Assembly: GCA_004193285.1 (NCBI GenBank)
Contig: SECP01000065.1
Coordinates: 1 to 44,663, forward strand
Reading direction: 5' to 3'
DNA length: 44,663 nucleotides
DNA from: Myxococcales bacterium
Lineage (GTDB): Bacteria; Myxococcota_A; Polyangia; Polyangiales; Polyangiaceae
Shown here: positions 36,968 to 44,663 of the stretch, in pieces
Numbering within the stretch: the first letter of the stretch is position 1
How the letters are laid out: every line of letters begins with the position of its first letter
Made by a program: the position numbers and the translations under genes
Notes under the pieces: generated by a model
Database searches by the model: none
Seen by the model: the letters and a program-made list of their open reading frames with translations, nothing else
What the model was told of the DNA's origin: nothing

Positions 36968-38059
36968 ATGAAGTCGACATTGCCTGCAGCGTTGTGCATG
37001 GTGTGTCTCTGCGTCAGCAGTTGCTCGAGTGATGCACCGGTGGACAATCCCGGAGGTGGAGGTGAGGCGGCCGCAGGCGGGAGCTCGCCCTCCGCCGGAG
37101 CGACGGCAACCGCGGGGACGAGCGCGAGCGGCGCTGGGGGCACGAGGCCGAGCGGCAGCGGCGGCACGAGCCCGAGCACGAGCGGCTCCGCGGCTCTTGC
37201 CGGCGAAGGGGGCTCGGACGCGAGCGGCGGCATGTCCGAAGGCGGAGCCGGCAGCGAAAGCAGCGGCGAAGCCGGTCAACCCAGCGCGGGTTCCCCCGCC
37301 GCGGGCGACCCCCAGCTGCCCCCCATCGTGGGTGAGTGCCCGGAGCTCAAGACGGGCACGGTGAGCGTGTCCGGCTTGAGCGGCATCTCGCTGCAAGTCG
37401 GCGCCAAGCAGCCGGGCGGTGCCCTGGTCTTTTACTGGCACGGAACCGGCTCGAGCGCGAACGAGGTGAACTTGCTCATCCCGTCCGGCGTGCGCCAAGA
37501 GATCCTGGCCGAGGGCGGCATCATCGTCTCCTTCGACGACTCCCTCGGAACGGGCGGGGATTGCTCGGGCACGAAGACCTTCAGCAAGGACGACTTCAAG
37601 ATCGCCGATCAGATCGCGGCATGCGCCGTGCGCGATCACGGCATCGACCCACGCCGCATCTACACGACGGGCTGCAGCGCGGGTGGGCTGCAGGCCGGCT
37701 GCATGGGCGCGGCTCGCTCGAGCTACGTCGCCGCGGTGGTACCGAACTCCGGCGGGCAGGTCGGTCAGCAAGCAATCCAAGATCCCGACCACGTTCCGGC
37801 CGTCATGACGATGCATGGCGGCGCGTCGGACAAAGTGATTGTCTCTTTTGCGACGACGAGCGCGGCTTACGACGAGCGCATGAGCAAGGCGGGCAGCTTC
37901 GTCGTGAACTGCAATCACGGCGGTGGGCACTGCGACGCGCCCGCCGCTCTTTACACGGCGGGTTGGGAGTTCATGAAGGCGCACCCGTTCGGGGTGGCCC
38001 CGGAGCCTTACGATTCGGGCCTGCCGATGAGCTTCCCGGACTACTGCGCGCCGTATTGA
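36968..38059 (+). CDS. Esterase-like lipoprotein (alpha/beta hydrolase)
   Basis: A 363-residue lipoprotein. The signal peptide ends in a lipobox-like VSSC, and a ~95-residue Gly/Ser/Ala-rich linker follows. From ~115 an alpha/beta-hydrolase of the polyhydroxybutyrate-depolymerase/feruloyl-esterase type can be read: oxyanion loop FYWHGTGSSA, nucleophile elbow GCSAGG (Ser in the GxSxG pattern) and a probable catalytic His in HGGGHCDAP. A perfect ribosome-binding site, AGGAGGT, lies four bases before the ATG, unusual among these genes and a sign of strong, independent translation. It sits between ureD and ureAB but has no evident link to urea metabolism. Confidence 0.88.
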   Translation: MKSTLPAALCMVCLCVSSCSSDAPVDNPGGGGEAAAGGSSPSAGATATAGTSASGAGGTRPSGSGGTSPSTSGSAALAGEGGSDASGGMSEGGAGSESSGEAGQPSAGSPAAGDPQLPPIVGECPELKTGTVSVSGLSGISLQVGAKQPGGALVFYWHGTGSSANEVNLLIPSGVRQEILAEGGIIVSFDDSLGTGGDCSGTKTFSKDDFKIADQIAACAVRDHGIDPRRIYTTGCSAGGLQAGCMGAARSSYVAAVVPNSGGQVGQQAIQDPDHVPAVMTMHGGASDKVIVSFATTSAAYDERMSKAGSFVVNCNHGGGHCDAPAALYTAGWEFMKAHPFGVAPEPYDSGLPMSFPDYCAPY

Positions 38060-38221
38060 AGCCGGCGGGCGGCTGAGACTTGGGCCGGCGTTCCGCATCG
38101 TGACGCATGAGTTGCGGGCGTGTTTCGCCTGGCCCGGTCTGCGGCCGGAATTCGATGTTGGCTCGCGAACGCTAGTTTCCGTTTGCGGGGCGCGCGCGGT
38201 GCGCCTATCCGGGAAGGAGAG

Positions 38222-38884
38222 ATGGAGCTCCTACCGCGCGAGAAGGACAAGCTGCTTCTATTTACCGCTGCGCTCGTGGCCGAGCGCCGCAAGGCGCGGG
38301 GGCTCAAGCTCAATTACCCGGAGGCGGTGGCTTACATCAGCGCGGCGATCCTCGAGGGCGCGAGGGATGGGAGGACGGTCGCGGAGCTCATGGCCCACGG
38401 CACGCAGCTGCTCGGGCCGGAGGACGTCATGGAGGGTGTGCCGGAGCTGATCCCGGAGGTGCAAGTCGAAGCGACTTTCCCCGACGGCACGAAGCTCGTC
38501 ACCGTGCACCAACCGATCAGCTCTGCCGGTGGGCTCACACCGGGTGAGGTGCTGGTCGCGGACGCGCCGCCCATCGAGATCAACGTCGGGCGAGAGGTCG
38601 TCACGCTGGAGGTCTCCAACACCGGCGATCGACCGATTCAGGTCGGGTCGCATTATCATTTCTTCGAGACGAACCAGGCGCTGAGCTTCGATCGCGCCGC
38701 CGCGCGAGGTTTTCGTCTGAACATCCCCGCCGGTACCGCGGTCCGGTTCGAGCCCGGCCAAGCTCGTACGGTGGAGCTGGTAGCGCTCGCGGGCGCTCGC
38801 AAAGTCTACGGTTTCCGCGGGTCAATCATGGGCGCGCTGGACGGCCCGGCGGGCTCCGAGCCGCAATCCGAGGAGTCACCGTGA
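38222..38884 (+). CDS. ureAB: Urease gamma-beta fusion subunit (UreA-UreB)
   Basis: A 220-residue fusion. Residues ~1-100 are the gamma subunit (ELLPREKDKLLLFTAALVAERRKARG, NYPEAVAYISAAILEGARDG). After a short junction, residues ~106-210 are the beta subunit (ISSAGGLTPGEVLVADAPPIEIN, GDRPIQVGSHYHFFETN, RFEPGQARTVELVALAG). The same fusion order occurs in Helicobacter UreA. The ATG at 38222 is supported by AAGGAG and by the domain start. It overlaps ureC by four bases (GTGA). It forms the non-catalytic part of the urease hexamer or higher assembly. Confidence 0.94.
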   Translation: MELLPREKDKLLLFTAALVAERRKARGLKLNYPEAVAYISAAILEGARDGRTVAELMAHGTQLLGPEDVMEGVPELIPEVQVEATFPDGTKLVTVHQPISSAGGLTPGEVLVADAPPIEINVGREVVTLEVSNTGDRPIQVGSHYHFFETNQALSFDRAAARGFRLNIPAGTAVRFEPGQARTVELVALAGARKVYGFRGSIMGALDGPAGSEPQSEESP

Positions 38885-40593
38885 AGAGCATCGACAGGCG
38901 CGCCTACGCTGAAATGTACGGTCCTACCAAGGGGGACCGGGTTCGGCTCGGCGACAGCGAGCTTTTGATCGAGGTGGAGCGCGACCACACCATCTACGGG
39001 GAAGAGGTGAAGTTCGGCGGCGGCAAGGTGATCCGGGACGGCATGGGCCAGGGCCAAGCGCCCTCCCACGGCTCCCCCGGCGCGGTGGACACCGTGATCA
39101 CCAATGCCCTCATTCTGGATTATTGGGGCATCGTGAAGGCGGACATCGGCATCGTGGCCGGCCGCATCTTCGCGATCGGCAAGGCCGGCAATCCGGACGT
39201 GCAGCCCGGCGTGAACATCATCGTCGGCCCCGGTACGGAGGTGATCGCGGCCGAAGGCTCGATCCTCACTGCGGGCGGAATCGATACCCACATCCATTTC
39301 ATCTGCCCGCAGCAGTGCGAAGAAGCGCTCATGTCCGGCGTCACGACCATGGTCGGTGGCGGCACCGGGCCGGCCGCGGGCACGAGCGCCACGACGTGCA
39401 CCCCGGGCCCCTGGAACATCGCGCGGATGTTGCAGGCGCTCGAGGAATTTCCCCTCAACTTCGGCTTGCTCGGTAAGGGCAACGCCAGCTTGCCGGAGGG
39501 CCTCGTGGAGCAAGTCGCCGCCGGCTGCGTGGGGCTCAAGCTCCACGAAGACTGGGGCACCACGCCCGCCGCGATCGACAATTGCTTGCGGGTGGCGGAG
39601 GACTACGACGTCCAAGTCGCCATCCACACGGACACGCTGAACGAGTCCGGCTTCGTGGAGGACACGCTCGCCGCCTTCAAAGGCCGCACCATCCACACGT
39701 TTCACACGGAGGGCGCCGGCGGCGGGCACGCGCCGGACATCATCAAGGCTTGCGGCGCGCCCAACGTGCTGCCCTCTTCCACGAACCCGACGCGCCCCTA
39801 CACCGTGAACACGGTGGACGAGCATTTGGACATGCTCATGGTGTGCCACCACCTGGATCCGAGCATCGCGGAAGACGTCGCGTTCGCGGAGTCGCGCATC
39901 CGGCGCGAGACGATCGCGGCGGAGGACATCCTCCACGACAAGGGCGCTTTCAGCATGATGTCCAGCGACTCCCAGGCCATGGGGCGCATCGGCGAGGTCA
40001 TCGCCCGCACCTGGCAAACGGCGCACAAGATGAAGGTGCAGCGCGGCGCGTTGCCGGAAGACTCCGCGCAGAGCGACAACTTCCGCGCCAAGCGCTACAT
40101 CGCCAAGTACACCATCAACCCCGCCATCACCCACGGCATGGCGCGCGAGATTGGCTCGGTGGAGGTCGGCAAGCTGGCGGATTTGGTGATCTGGAAGCCG
40201 GCGTTCTTCGGCACCAAACCCAGCATGATCATCAAAGGTGGCTTCATCGTCGCGGCGCCGATGGGCGACGCGAACGCCTCCATTCCGACTCCGCAGCCAG
40301 TCCACTACCGGCCCATGTTCGGCGCCTACGGCGCGGCTCGCTCGGCCACGTGCGTGCACTTCGTTTCGCAGGTGGGTATGGAGCGCGGCGTCGGCAAAGC
40401 GGCGGGGCTCACACGCCGCCTCGTTCCGGTAAGAGGCACTCGCAGCGTGCGTAAGCGCGACATGATCTTGAACGACTACGCGCCGTTCATGGAAGTGGAC
40501 TCGCAGACCTACGAGGTGCGAGCGGATGGCGAGCTCCTGGTGTGCGAGCCGGCCAAGATCTTGCCGCTCGCGCAGAAGTATTTCTTGTTCTGA
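38881..40593 (+). CDS. ureC: Urease alpha (catalytic) subunit
   Basis: A 570-residue nickel amidohydrolase that splits urea into ammonia and carbamate. All metal and catalytic elements are in place: HIH (137, 139), carbamylated Lys220 in GLKLHEDWG, HTDTLNES, the HTEGAGGGHAPD segment, MVCHHL (His323/324) and SSDSQAMGR with the metal-ligand Asp. Starting at GTG 38881, its length is that of the family. Its stop (TGATG) shares a base with the ureE start. Confidence 0.98.
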   Translation: MKSIDRRAYAEMYGPTKGDRVRLGDSELLIEVERDHTIYGEEVKFGGGKVIRDGMGQGQAPSHGSPGAVDTVITNALILDYWGIVKADIGIVAGRIFAIGKAGNPDVQPGVNIIVGPGTEVIAAEGSILTAGGIDTHIHFICPQQCEEALMSGVTTMVGGGTGPAAGTSATTCTPGPWNIARMLQALEEFPLNFGLLGKGNASLPEGLVEQVAAGCVGLKLHEDWGTTPAAIDNCLRVAEDYDVQVAIHTDTLNESGFVEDTLAAFKGRTIHTFHTEGAGGGHAPDIIKACGAPNVLPSSTNPTRPYTVNTVDEHLDMLMVCHHLDPSIAEDVAFAESRIRRETIAAEDILHDKGAFSMMSSDSQAMGRIGEVIARTWQTAHKMKVQRGALPEDSAQSDNFRAKRYIAKYTINPAITHGMAREIGSVEVGKLADLVIWKPAFFGTKPSMIIKGGFIVAAPMGDANASIPTPQPVHYRPMFGAYGAARSATCVHFVSQVGMERGVGKAAGLTRRLVPVRGTRSVRKRDMILNDYAPFMEVDSQTYEVRADGELLVCEPAKILPLAQKYFLF

Positions 40594-41138
40594 TGGAGTC
40601 GCACATGCAGATGCTGGAGACGGTGCTGGGGGCCGATGACCCGCGGGCCGCCACGGAGTCGCTCACGCTCGTGTTCGAGCTGCGTCGCCGCGCCCGGCTG
40701 CGCACCCGGCTGGATAGCGGCGCCGAAGTCGGGCTACTGCTGGAGCGCGGCTTGTCGCTCAAGCACGGCGACAAGCTGGCCACGCGCGACGGCTCGCTCA
40801 TCGTAGAAGTGCGAGCCAAGCCAGAGCACCTATCGACGGTGGAGACCTCGGATCGGCACCTGTTGACGCGGGCGGCGTACCACCTGGGCAACCGCCACGT
40901 GCCGCTCCAGATCGAGCCCGGTCGCCTCTCTTACCAGCACGACCACGTGCTGGACGGCTTGATGCACGAGCTTGGCCTCCACGCCCACGTCGTGGAGCGC
41001 GCTTTCGAGCCCGAGGCGGGAGGTTACGCGTCCGGTGGTCACCGTCATGACCACGATGCTCACGCTCACCCCCACGACCACGGTCATGAGCACGACCACG
41101 GTCATGGCGCTCACGGCCACGGTCACCACCACGACTGA
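40593..41138 (+). CDS. ureE: Urease nickel metallochaperone UreE
   Basis: A 181-residue nickel chaperone. The N-terminal UreE domain and the C-terminal metal-binding fold (RAAYHLGNRHVPLQIEPGRLSYQHDHVLDGLMHELGL) are recognisable. The last ~35 residues are dominated by His, Asp and Gly, with His at nearly every second position. This tail should store or bind several nickel ions. The ATG at 40593 overlaps the ureC stop by one base. The same DNA read in another frame gives a Thr-rich false extension of ureF. Confidence 0.95.
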   Translation: MESHMQMLETVLGADDPRAATESLTLVFELRRRARLRTRLDSGAEVGLLLERGLSLKHGDKLATRDGSLIVEVRAKPEHLSTVETSDRHLLTRAAYHLGNRHVPLQIEPGRLSYQHDHVLDGLMHELGLHAHVVERAFEPEAGGYASGGHRHDHDAHAHPHDHGHEHDHGHGAHGHGHHHD

Positions 41139-41139
41139 T

Positions 41140-41823
41140 ATGGTTTCGTCGCTCTCCAGCGCCGCTCTGCTCCGGCTGTATCAACTGTCGAGCGCCGCGC
41201 TTCCGATCGGAGCCTTTGCGTACTCGCAGGGGCTGGAGCAAGCGGTCGCGCTCGGGGACGTCACATGCCAAGCGTCGTCGTGTGCGTGGATTGCCGGCAT
41301 GCTGGAGCGCTCGGTGCTCACCTTGGACGTACCGGTATTCGCTCGCCTTTACGAGGCCTTCGATGCCGGTCAGGTCGCGGAGGCGCAGCGCTGGAACGAC
41401 TACCTGTTCGCGGCGCGCGGCACCGCGGAGCTCCGCGCCGAAGAGCGACAGACGGGCAGCGCCCTCGTACGGCTGCTCTCCCGCGAAGGCGTCGAGCAGG
41501 CTGCGCCCTGGCTCTCCCACCCGCGCGTCACGCTCGCTACCGGCTTTGCGCTCGCCAGTGTGACTTGGTCGGCGCCGCTCACGGAGGCGGCGCTCGCTTA
41601 CGTCTTTGCCTGGGCGGAGGCGCAGGTCGGCGCTGCCACCCGCCTCATACCGCTCGGGCAGTCGGACGCCCAGCGCACCATCTCCCAGCTCGTGGAGCGA
41701 GCCGCAGGCGGCATCGAGCGCGCCCTCTCCCGCACGGACGCACAGCTGTCATCCAGCGCGCCAGGGCAGGTCTTGCTCTCGGCCCTCCACGAAACTCAAT
41801 ACTCCAGGCTATTTCGTTCTTAG
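41140..41823 (+). CDS. ureF: Urease accessory protein UreF
   Basis: A 227-residue helical accessory protein that joins UreD and UreG in the nickel-insertion complex. The family start LLRLYQLSSAALPIGAFAYSQGLEQAV is followed by RWNDYLFAARGTAELRAEERQTGSALVRLL and a C-terminal SALHETQYSRLFRS, the part that contacts UreG. The ATG at 41140 is one base after the ureE stop. It is followed by ureG after 10 bp. Confidence 0.95.
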   Translation: MVSSLSSAALLRLYQLSSAALPIGAFAYSQGLEQAVALGDVTCQASSCAWIAGMLERSVLTLDVPVFARLYEAFDAGQVAEAQRWNDYLFAARGTAELRAEERQTGSALVRLLSREGVEQAAPWLSHPRVTLATGFALASVTWSAPLTEAALAYVFAWAEAQVGAATRLIPLGQSDAQRTISQLVERAAGGIERALSRTDAQLSSSAPGQVLLSALHETQYSRLFRS

Positions 41824-41833
41824 GAGACTCGCC

Positions 41834-42451
41834 ATGAATCGCAAAGGTCCGCTTCGTGTTGGCATCGCCGGCCCCGTCGGCTCAGGTAAAACCGCGCTCG
41901 TGGACGCGCTCTGCAAAGCGCTGCGCGAGCGCTGCGACATGGCGGTGGTCACCAACGACATCTACACCAAGGAAGACGCTCAGTTCTTGATGCGAAGCGG
42001 CGCGCTCCCCATCGAGCGCATCGTGGGCGTGGAGACGGGCGGCTGCCCGCACACCGCCATTCGCGAGGACGCCTCCATCAATCTGGACGCGATCGATCGC
42101 CTGAACGAGCAATACCCCGAGCTCGACCTCATCATCGTCGAGAGCGGCGGTGATAACCTCGCGGCCACCTTCAGCCCCGAGCTCGTGGACCTCACGATCT
42201 ACGTGATAGACGTGTCCGGCGGCGACAAAATCCCGCGCAAGGGCGGCCCTGGCATCACGAAGAGCGACCTGCTCGTCATCAACAAGACCGACCTCGCGCC
42301 CCACGTCGGTGCGTCGCTCGAGGTGATGGACCGGGACGCCAAGAAGCAGCGCGGCGAGCGGCCCTTCGTCTTCACCAGCATCCGCCAAGGGGAGGGCCTG
42401 CAAGCCGTCGTCTCCTTCATCATTCGCGAAGGCATGCTGCAGGTGGCGTGA
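41834..42451 (+). CDS. ureG: Urease accessory GTPase UreG
   Basis: A 205-residue SIMIBI-class GTPase that powers nickel delivery to urease. P-loop GPVGSGKT (13-20), the Cys-Pro-His nickel-binding motif in ETGGCPHTAIREDAS, the ESGGDNLAATFSPEL segment and NKTDLAPHVG (G4) are present. The ATG has TAGGAG eight bases upstream. It is the last urease gene; no nickel transporter follows. It ends 10 bp from the convergent Uma2 gene. Confidence 0.98.
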   Translation: MNRKGPLRVGIAGPVGSGKTALVDALCKALRERCDMAVVTNDIYTKEDAQFLMRSGALPIERIVGVETGGCPHTAIREDASINLDAIDRLNEQYPELDLIIVESGGDNLAATFSPELVDLTIYVIDVSGGDKIPRKGGPGITKSDLLVINKTDLAPHVGASLEVMDRDAKKQRGERPFVFTSIRQGEGLQAVVSFIIREGMLQVA

Positions 42452-42461
42452 TGGCAAGCGC

Positions 42462-43232
42462 CTAGCGGGGCTCGCCTTTCAGCCGCTCTAGCTCCGCCAG
42501 GGCTTCCCTCAGCCGGGCCTCCGCCACTTCCGCCCGTCGTGCTTCCTCTTCGGCTCGTTCTTCTGATGCCCGGACTCGCTCTTCGAGGTCGTCCAACGAG
42601 CCCTCGAGCTTCGCGATGAGGTCGTCCGCCGCGGGCAGCTCGGCGTCCGCGAGATAAAAACGCAGCCGCCCGGCCTCAATCCGCAGCTCGAGCCCGAGCA
42701 CCTCGGAGGCGAAGCGCCCGTGCTGAGGAACGATCGGCTGGTAGCTTTGGCCGCCTTCGCGTAGCCGGTAGCCGGATAGCTGTAGCCGAGGGCGGTCGAA
42801 GACGAAGTACTCCCGAATGCCTAGCCGCGCATACTCCTCGACGTTCCGCTTCAGGTCCTTTCGGCGCGCGCCGAGCACCAGCACCTCCAGCGCAAAGTCC
42901 AGCCCCTTACCCTCTTTGGAAACGATCCAGCTCGAGCGAGCCTCCGTGGACACATCGAGTACGGCCATGACGTCCGGCGAGAACATGGCGCGCGCCGGAT
43001 AATAGACCGGCAGATTCGTACCCACGTAGATGCTGCGCCCGAGCTTGCCGAAGAATCGACGTAGCGCGCTGCGCGCTTCATAAACGGCCTCGGTGTGTTG
43101 GTCGCCCTCCGGTGGATGCGCCTCCGTAGACGGATAGTCCGACGGCAGGCTATCCACCACCAGCTGTCGCTGAGGTTCGCTCATGCCGTCCCAAACCTCT
43201 TGGGCGGGCGCGCGTGGATCGGACGGATCCAT
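42462..43232 (-). CDS. Uma2-family (DUF820) restriction-endonuclease-fold protein
   Basis: A 256-residue protein of the Uma2 family, which has a PD-(D/E)xK nuclease-like fold but no established general function. Recognisable parts are SIYVGTNLPVYYPARAMFSPDVMAV (first acidic residue), LDFALEVLVLGARRKDLKRNVEEYARLGIREYFVFD (second acidic residue and the typical downstream block) and a charged C-terminal coiled coil (~205-256). The ATG at 43232 is preferred; the frame stays open to 43415, but the extra residues do not look like the family. Uma2 genes are highly amplified in some bacteria, often near mobile regions. Confidence 0.85.
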   Translation of the reverse strand: MDPSDPRAPAQEVWDGMSEPQRQLVVDSLPSDYPSTEAHPPEGDQHTEAVYEARSALRRFFGKLGRSIYVGTNLPVYYPARAMFSPDVMAVLDVSTEARSSWIVSKEGKGLDFALEVLVLGARRKDLKRNVEEYARLGIREYFVFDRPRLQLSGYRLREGGQSYQPIVPQHGRFASEVLGLELRIEAGRLRFYLADAELPAADDLIAKLEGSLDDLEERVRASEERAEEEARRAEVAEARLREALAELERLKGEPR

Positions 43233-43405
43233 TAGCCAAGCGTCGGGTCGCTGAGACACGTAACCCAGCGTAGCGCGCGCCACCGCGACTGTAAATTGCG
43301 CCCGATTCGGCAGAGGCTCGGTAGGGCGACTCGAGCATGCGGAGCCAAAGGCGGCTCCCCACGACGCCCAAAACCCGGAAACGGAGGCGCCGCGGGGAAC
43401 CATAA

Positions 43406-43426
43406 GGCCGAACATCCCTTTCGGCC
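43406..43426 (-). terminator. Second hairpin downstream of the porin-like gene
   Basis: A perfect 7-bp stem GGCCGAA/TTCGGCC with a seven-base loop. On the minus strand it is followed by TTATGGTT, a modest T-rich tail, so it may act as a back-up terminator behind the hairpin at 43443-43476. Confidence 0.45.
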
Positions 43427-43442
43427 GCGGTAAGTCACGTCA

Positions 43443-43476
43443 ACGAGCCGCGCGGCGGAGGCGCCGCGCAGCTCGT
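43443..43476 (-). terminator. Strong hairpin just after the porin-like stop codon
   Basis: A 6-bp stem (ACGAGC/GCTCGT), one C-A mismatch and an 8-bp stem (GCGCGGCG/CGCCGCGC) with a four-base loop lie 16 bases past the porin-like TAA. The stem is very stable. There is no clear T-run directly after it on the minus strand. Confidence 0.6.
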
Positions 43477-43492
43477 AACGACGTGTGCTTGA

Positions 43493-44663
43493 TTACTGCT
43501 GGATCTGGAAGCCGAGCTGCACGTACTGCTGCTTCATCGTGGCCGCGCCCTCCGCGGAGGGATTCATCATCGCGTAGGTGTACGTGAGCTGAACCTTGGC
43601 GAAGTAGTCCTTGAACAGGTACGCGAGGCTGGGCTCGAGCATCGTGTGGGTGGCCTTGGTGTTACCGGCGTCGTTGTCTTCGCCGGTCATACCCATCTGC
43701 AAGCGGAACAGCGCGTTGAGCTTGCCCTTGGCCGGCAGGATCTCGCCCGTCGTGAAGGTCGGGATGACGTAGAAGTAGTCGTTGTACGGGCGAGTGTCGC
43801 CCGCTGCGTGGTAGTACGCCGCTTCGATGCCCGGCGTGCCGGCCTCGGTCTTCTTCTCGAACAAGACGTCCGCGTTGAAGCCGACGAGCGCGTCAGTGCC
43901 CGGGGTGCCAGGGAAACAGTTGAACGTACCGGCGACGCACTCGTACTTGTTCTGGTACTGCGCGGCGACGCCGATGGCCAGGATGTCCTGACCGCCGTAG
44001 TACGTGCTGCTGCCGTAGAAACCCGGCTCCGAACCGATCGCGGCGTATTGCACGCGGCCGGCGAAGAGCGGGCTGGTTCCGGCAAACCCGCCTTGCGAGC
44101 CGTAGTTGCCGTCGAGGTCACCGATCATGGCGTAGTACTTGAACTTGCCTTTGCCGATGTCACCCCAGATGGTCCCGCCGACTTCGCGGCCCACTTCTTC
44201 CGTACCTCGAGGACCGAAGTAGCCGGTGGGCATGACGCCCAAGTAGGTCCAGCCCGGCATGAACCAGGGGCCAGAGAAGTTGCTGCGATCGGTCGGGGTG
44301 AGCATGCGGCCCATCCAGACGTGAAACTCGTCCATGAAGTCGAGCTGACCGATGATGTCGAGCGCCTGCACCTGGAAGGCGATCGGCGCGCCGATACCGT
44401 GCTCGGCACGTGAACGGCCATCCACCGTGAAGTTCGTCGTCCAACCGATGATGTCGGTGACCTTGCCGCTCACGCGGAGCTCTGCGTTGAGCTCGTCGAT
44501 GAACTGATCGTTCATCTTCGTGAGGTTGCCGGAGCTGCTGGGCGTGTTCGGGTTCTGGATGCGCAAGGCGCTGCGGAAGCCGGCGCCGACCGTGACCTTG
44601 AAGGGGTTGTCGGCGGGCGGGGGGACCTCTGGCGGCATCTCCGGCACGGGAGCGGGAGCGGGG
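43493..44663 (-). CDS. Phosphate-selective porin-like outer-membrane protein (partial)
   Basis: The visible 389 residues are the C-terminal part of a longer protein; the frame is open to the window edge, so the true start and any signal peptide lie outside. A Pro/Ala/Val/Glu-rich linker (PAPAPVPEMPPEVPPPADNP) leads to a beta-barrel domain like OprO/OprP: FKVTVGAGFRSALRIQ, LNAELRVSGKVTDI, VHVWMGRM-type strand (EFHVWMGRMLTPTDRSNFSGPW), RVQYAAIG and a C-terminal QLGFQIQQ. It is placed in the outer membrane. The substrate may be phosphate or another anion, but is not shown. A strong hairpin follows its stop. Confidence 0.8.
   Translation of the reverse strand, partial: PAPAPVPEMPPEVPPPADNPFKVTVGAGFRSALRIQNPNTPSSSGNLTKMNDQFIDELNAELRVSGKVTDIIGWTTNFTVDGRSRAEHGIGAPIAFQVQALDIIGQLDFMDEFHVWMGRMLTPTDRSNFSGPWFMPGWTYLGVMPTGYFGPRGTEEVGREVGGTIWGDIGKGKFKYYAMIGDLDGNYGSQGGFAGTSPLFAGRVQYAAIGSEPGFYGSSTYYGGQDILAIGVAAQYQNKYECVAGTFNCFPGTPGTDALVGFNADVLFEKKTEAGTPGIEAAYYHAAGDTRPYNDYFYVIPTFTTGEILPAKGKLNALFRLQMGMTGEDNDAGNTKATHTMLEPSLAYLFKDYFAKVQLTYTYAMMNPSAEGAATMKQQYVQLGFQIQQ

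Noticed and set aside
40972..41139. N-terminal Thr-rich extension of UreF
   Set aside because: It is the His-rich tail of UreE read in another frame; the UreF family start is at 41140.
43233..43415. N-terminal extension of the Uma2 protein
   Set aside because: The added residues show no family similarity and no ribosome-binding site; the ATG at 43232 fits the family better.

Overview
The window looks like a chromosomal segment of a high-GC myxobacterium (Myxococcota, most like the Polyangiales/Sorangium group). Several features point this way: very high third-position GC, eukaryote-like Ser/Thr kinases, a kinase fused to a sigma-54 activator, many Ser/Gly/Ala-rich lipoproteins, MopE-type repeats with a C-terminal Cys/TM/Arg-rich (MYXO-CTERM-like) tail, and FHA-GGDEF signalling. 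The taxonomic call is inference from gene content. No tRNA, rRNA, insertion sequence, prophage or CRISPR array is visible.

Layout. 1-1263 is non-coding and repeat-rich: about 164-bp tandem repeats, each carrying a palindrome centred on GGATCC (degraded in one copy), then five perfect 17-bp repeats. 1264-5388 encodes one long polypeptide joining a Ser/Thr kinase, a helical repeat region, a GAF domain and a sigma-54 AAA+ activator. It is followed by a solitary Dam-type adenine methylase. On the minus strand come an HDOD protein and soluble transhydrogenase (sthA), a C-type-lectin-like lipoprotein and a soluble Ser/Thr kinase. Two plus-strand genes of unknown function follow (one with an SH3b domain), then a minus-strand CxxCH/MopE surface protein and a plus-strand GNAT acetyltransferase.

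15021-25563 is a minus-strand block. Its core is secA, an ABC ATPase, its permease, a GldG-like auxiliary protein, a DUF4340-like protein and hflX. Most junctions overlap by 4-11 bp, so this is probably one transcription unit linking protein export, an ABC system and a ribosome-associated GTPase. A hotdog thioesterase lies upstream. Divergent from it are an RseP-like site-2 protease with three PDZ-like segments and an overlapping rsmB.

29173-31373 is an ECF sigma-factor operon: an envelope protein, sigma-70-family factor and membrane-anchored putative anti-sigma factor. Two tandem paralogous cysteine-rich lipoproteins follow and may be its outputs. An FHA-GGDEF protein is divergent from dapA. 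Then dapA-dapB-ureD are linked by 4-bp stop/start overlaps, an esterase-like lipoprotein gene interrupts, and the urease cluster continues as ureAB (fused), ureC, ureE, ureF, ureG. The window ends with a Uma2-family nuclease-like gene and a phosphate-selective-porin-like gene running off the right edge.

A recurrent architectural feature is that convergent genes end almost on top of each other: five of six convergent pairs have stop codons separated by 10 bp or fewer. The most novel-looking items are the GATC-palindrome repeat array, the two-member Cys-rich lipoprotein family behind the ECF operon, the CxxCH/MopE protein and the secA-ABC-hflX operon. All functional links between them are inference from position and overlap.
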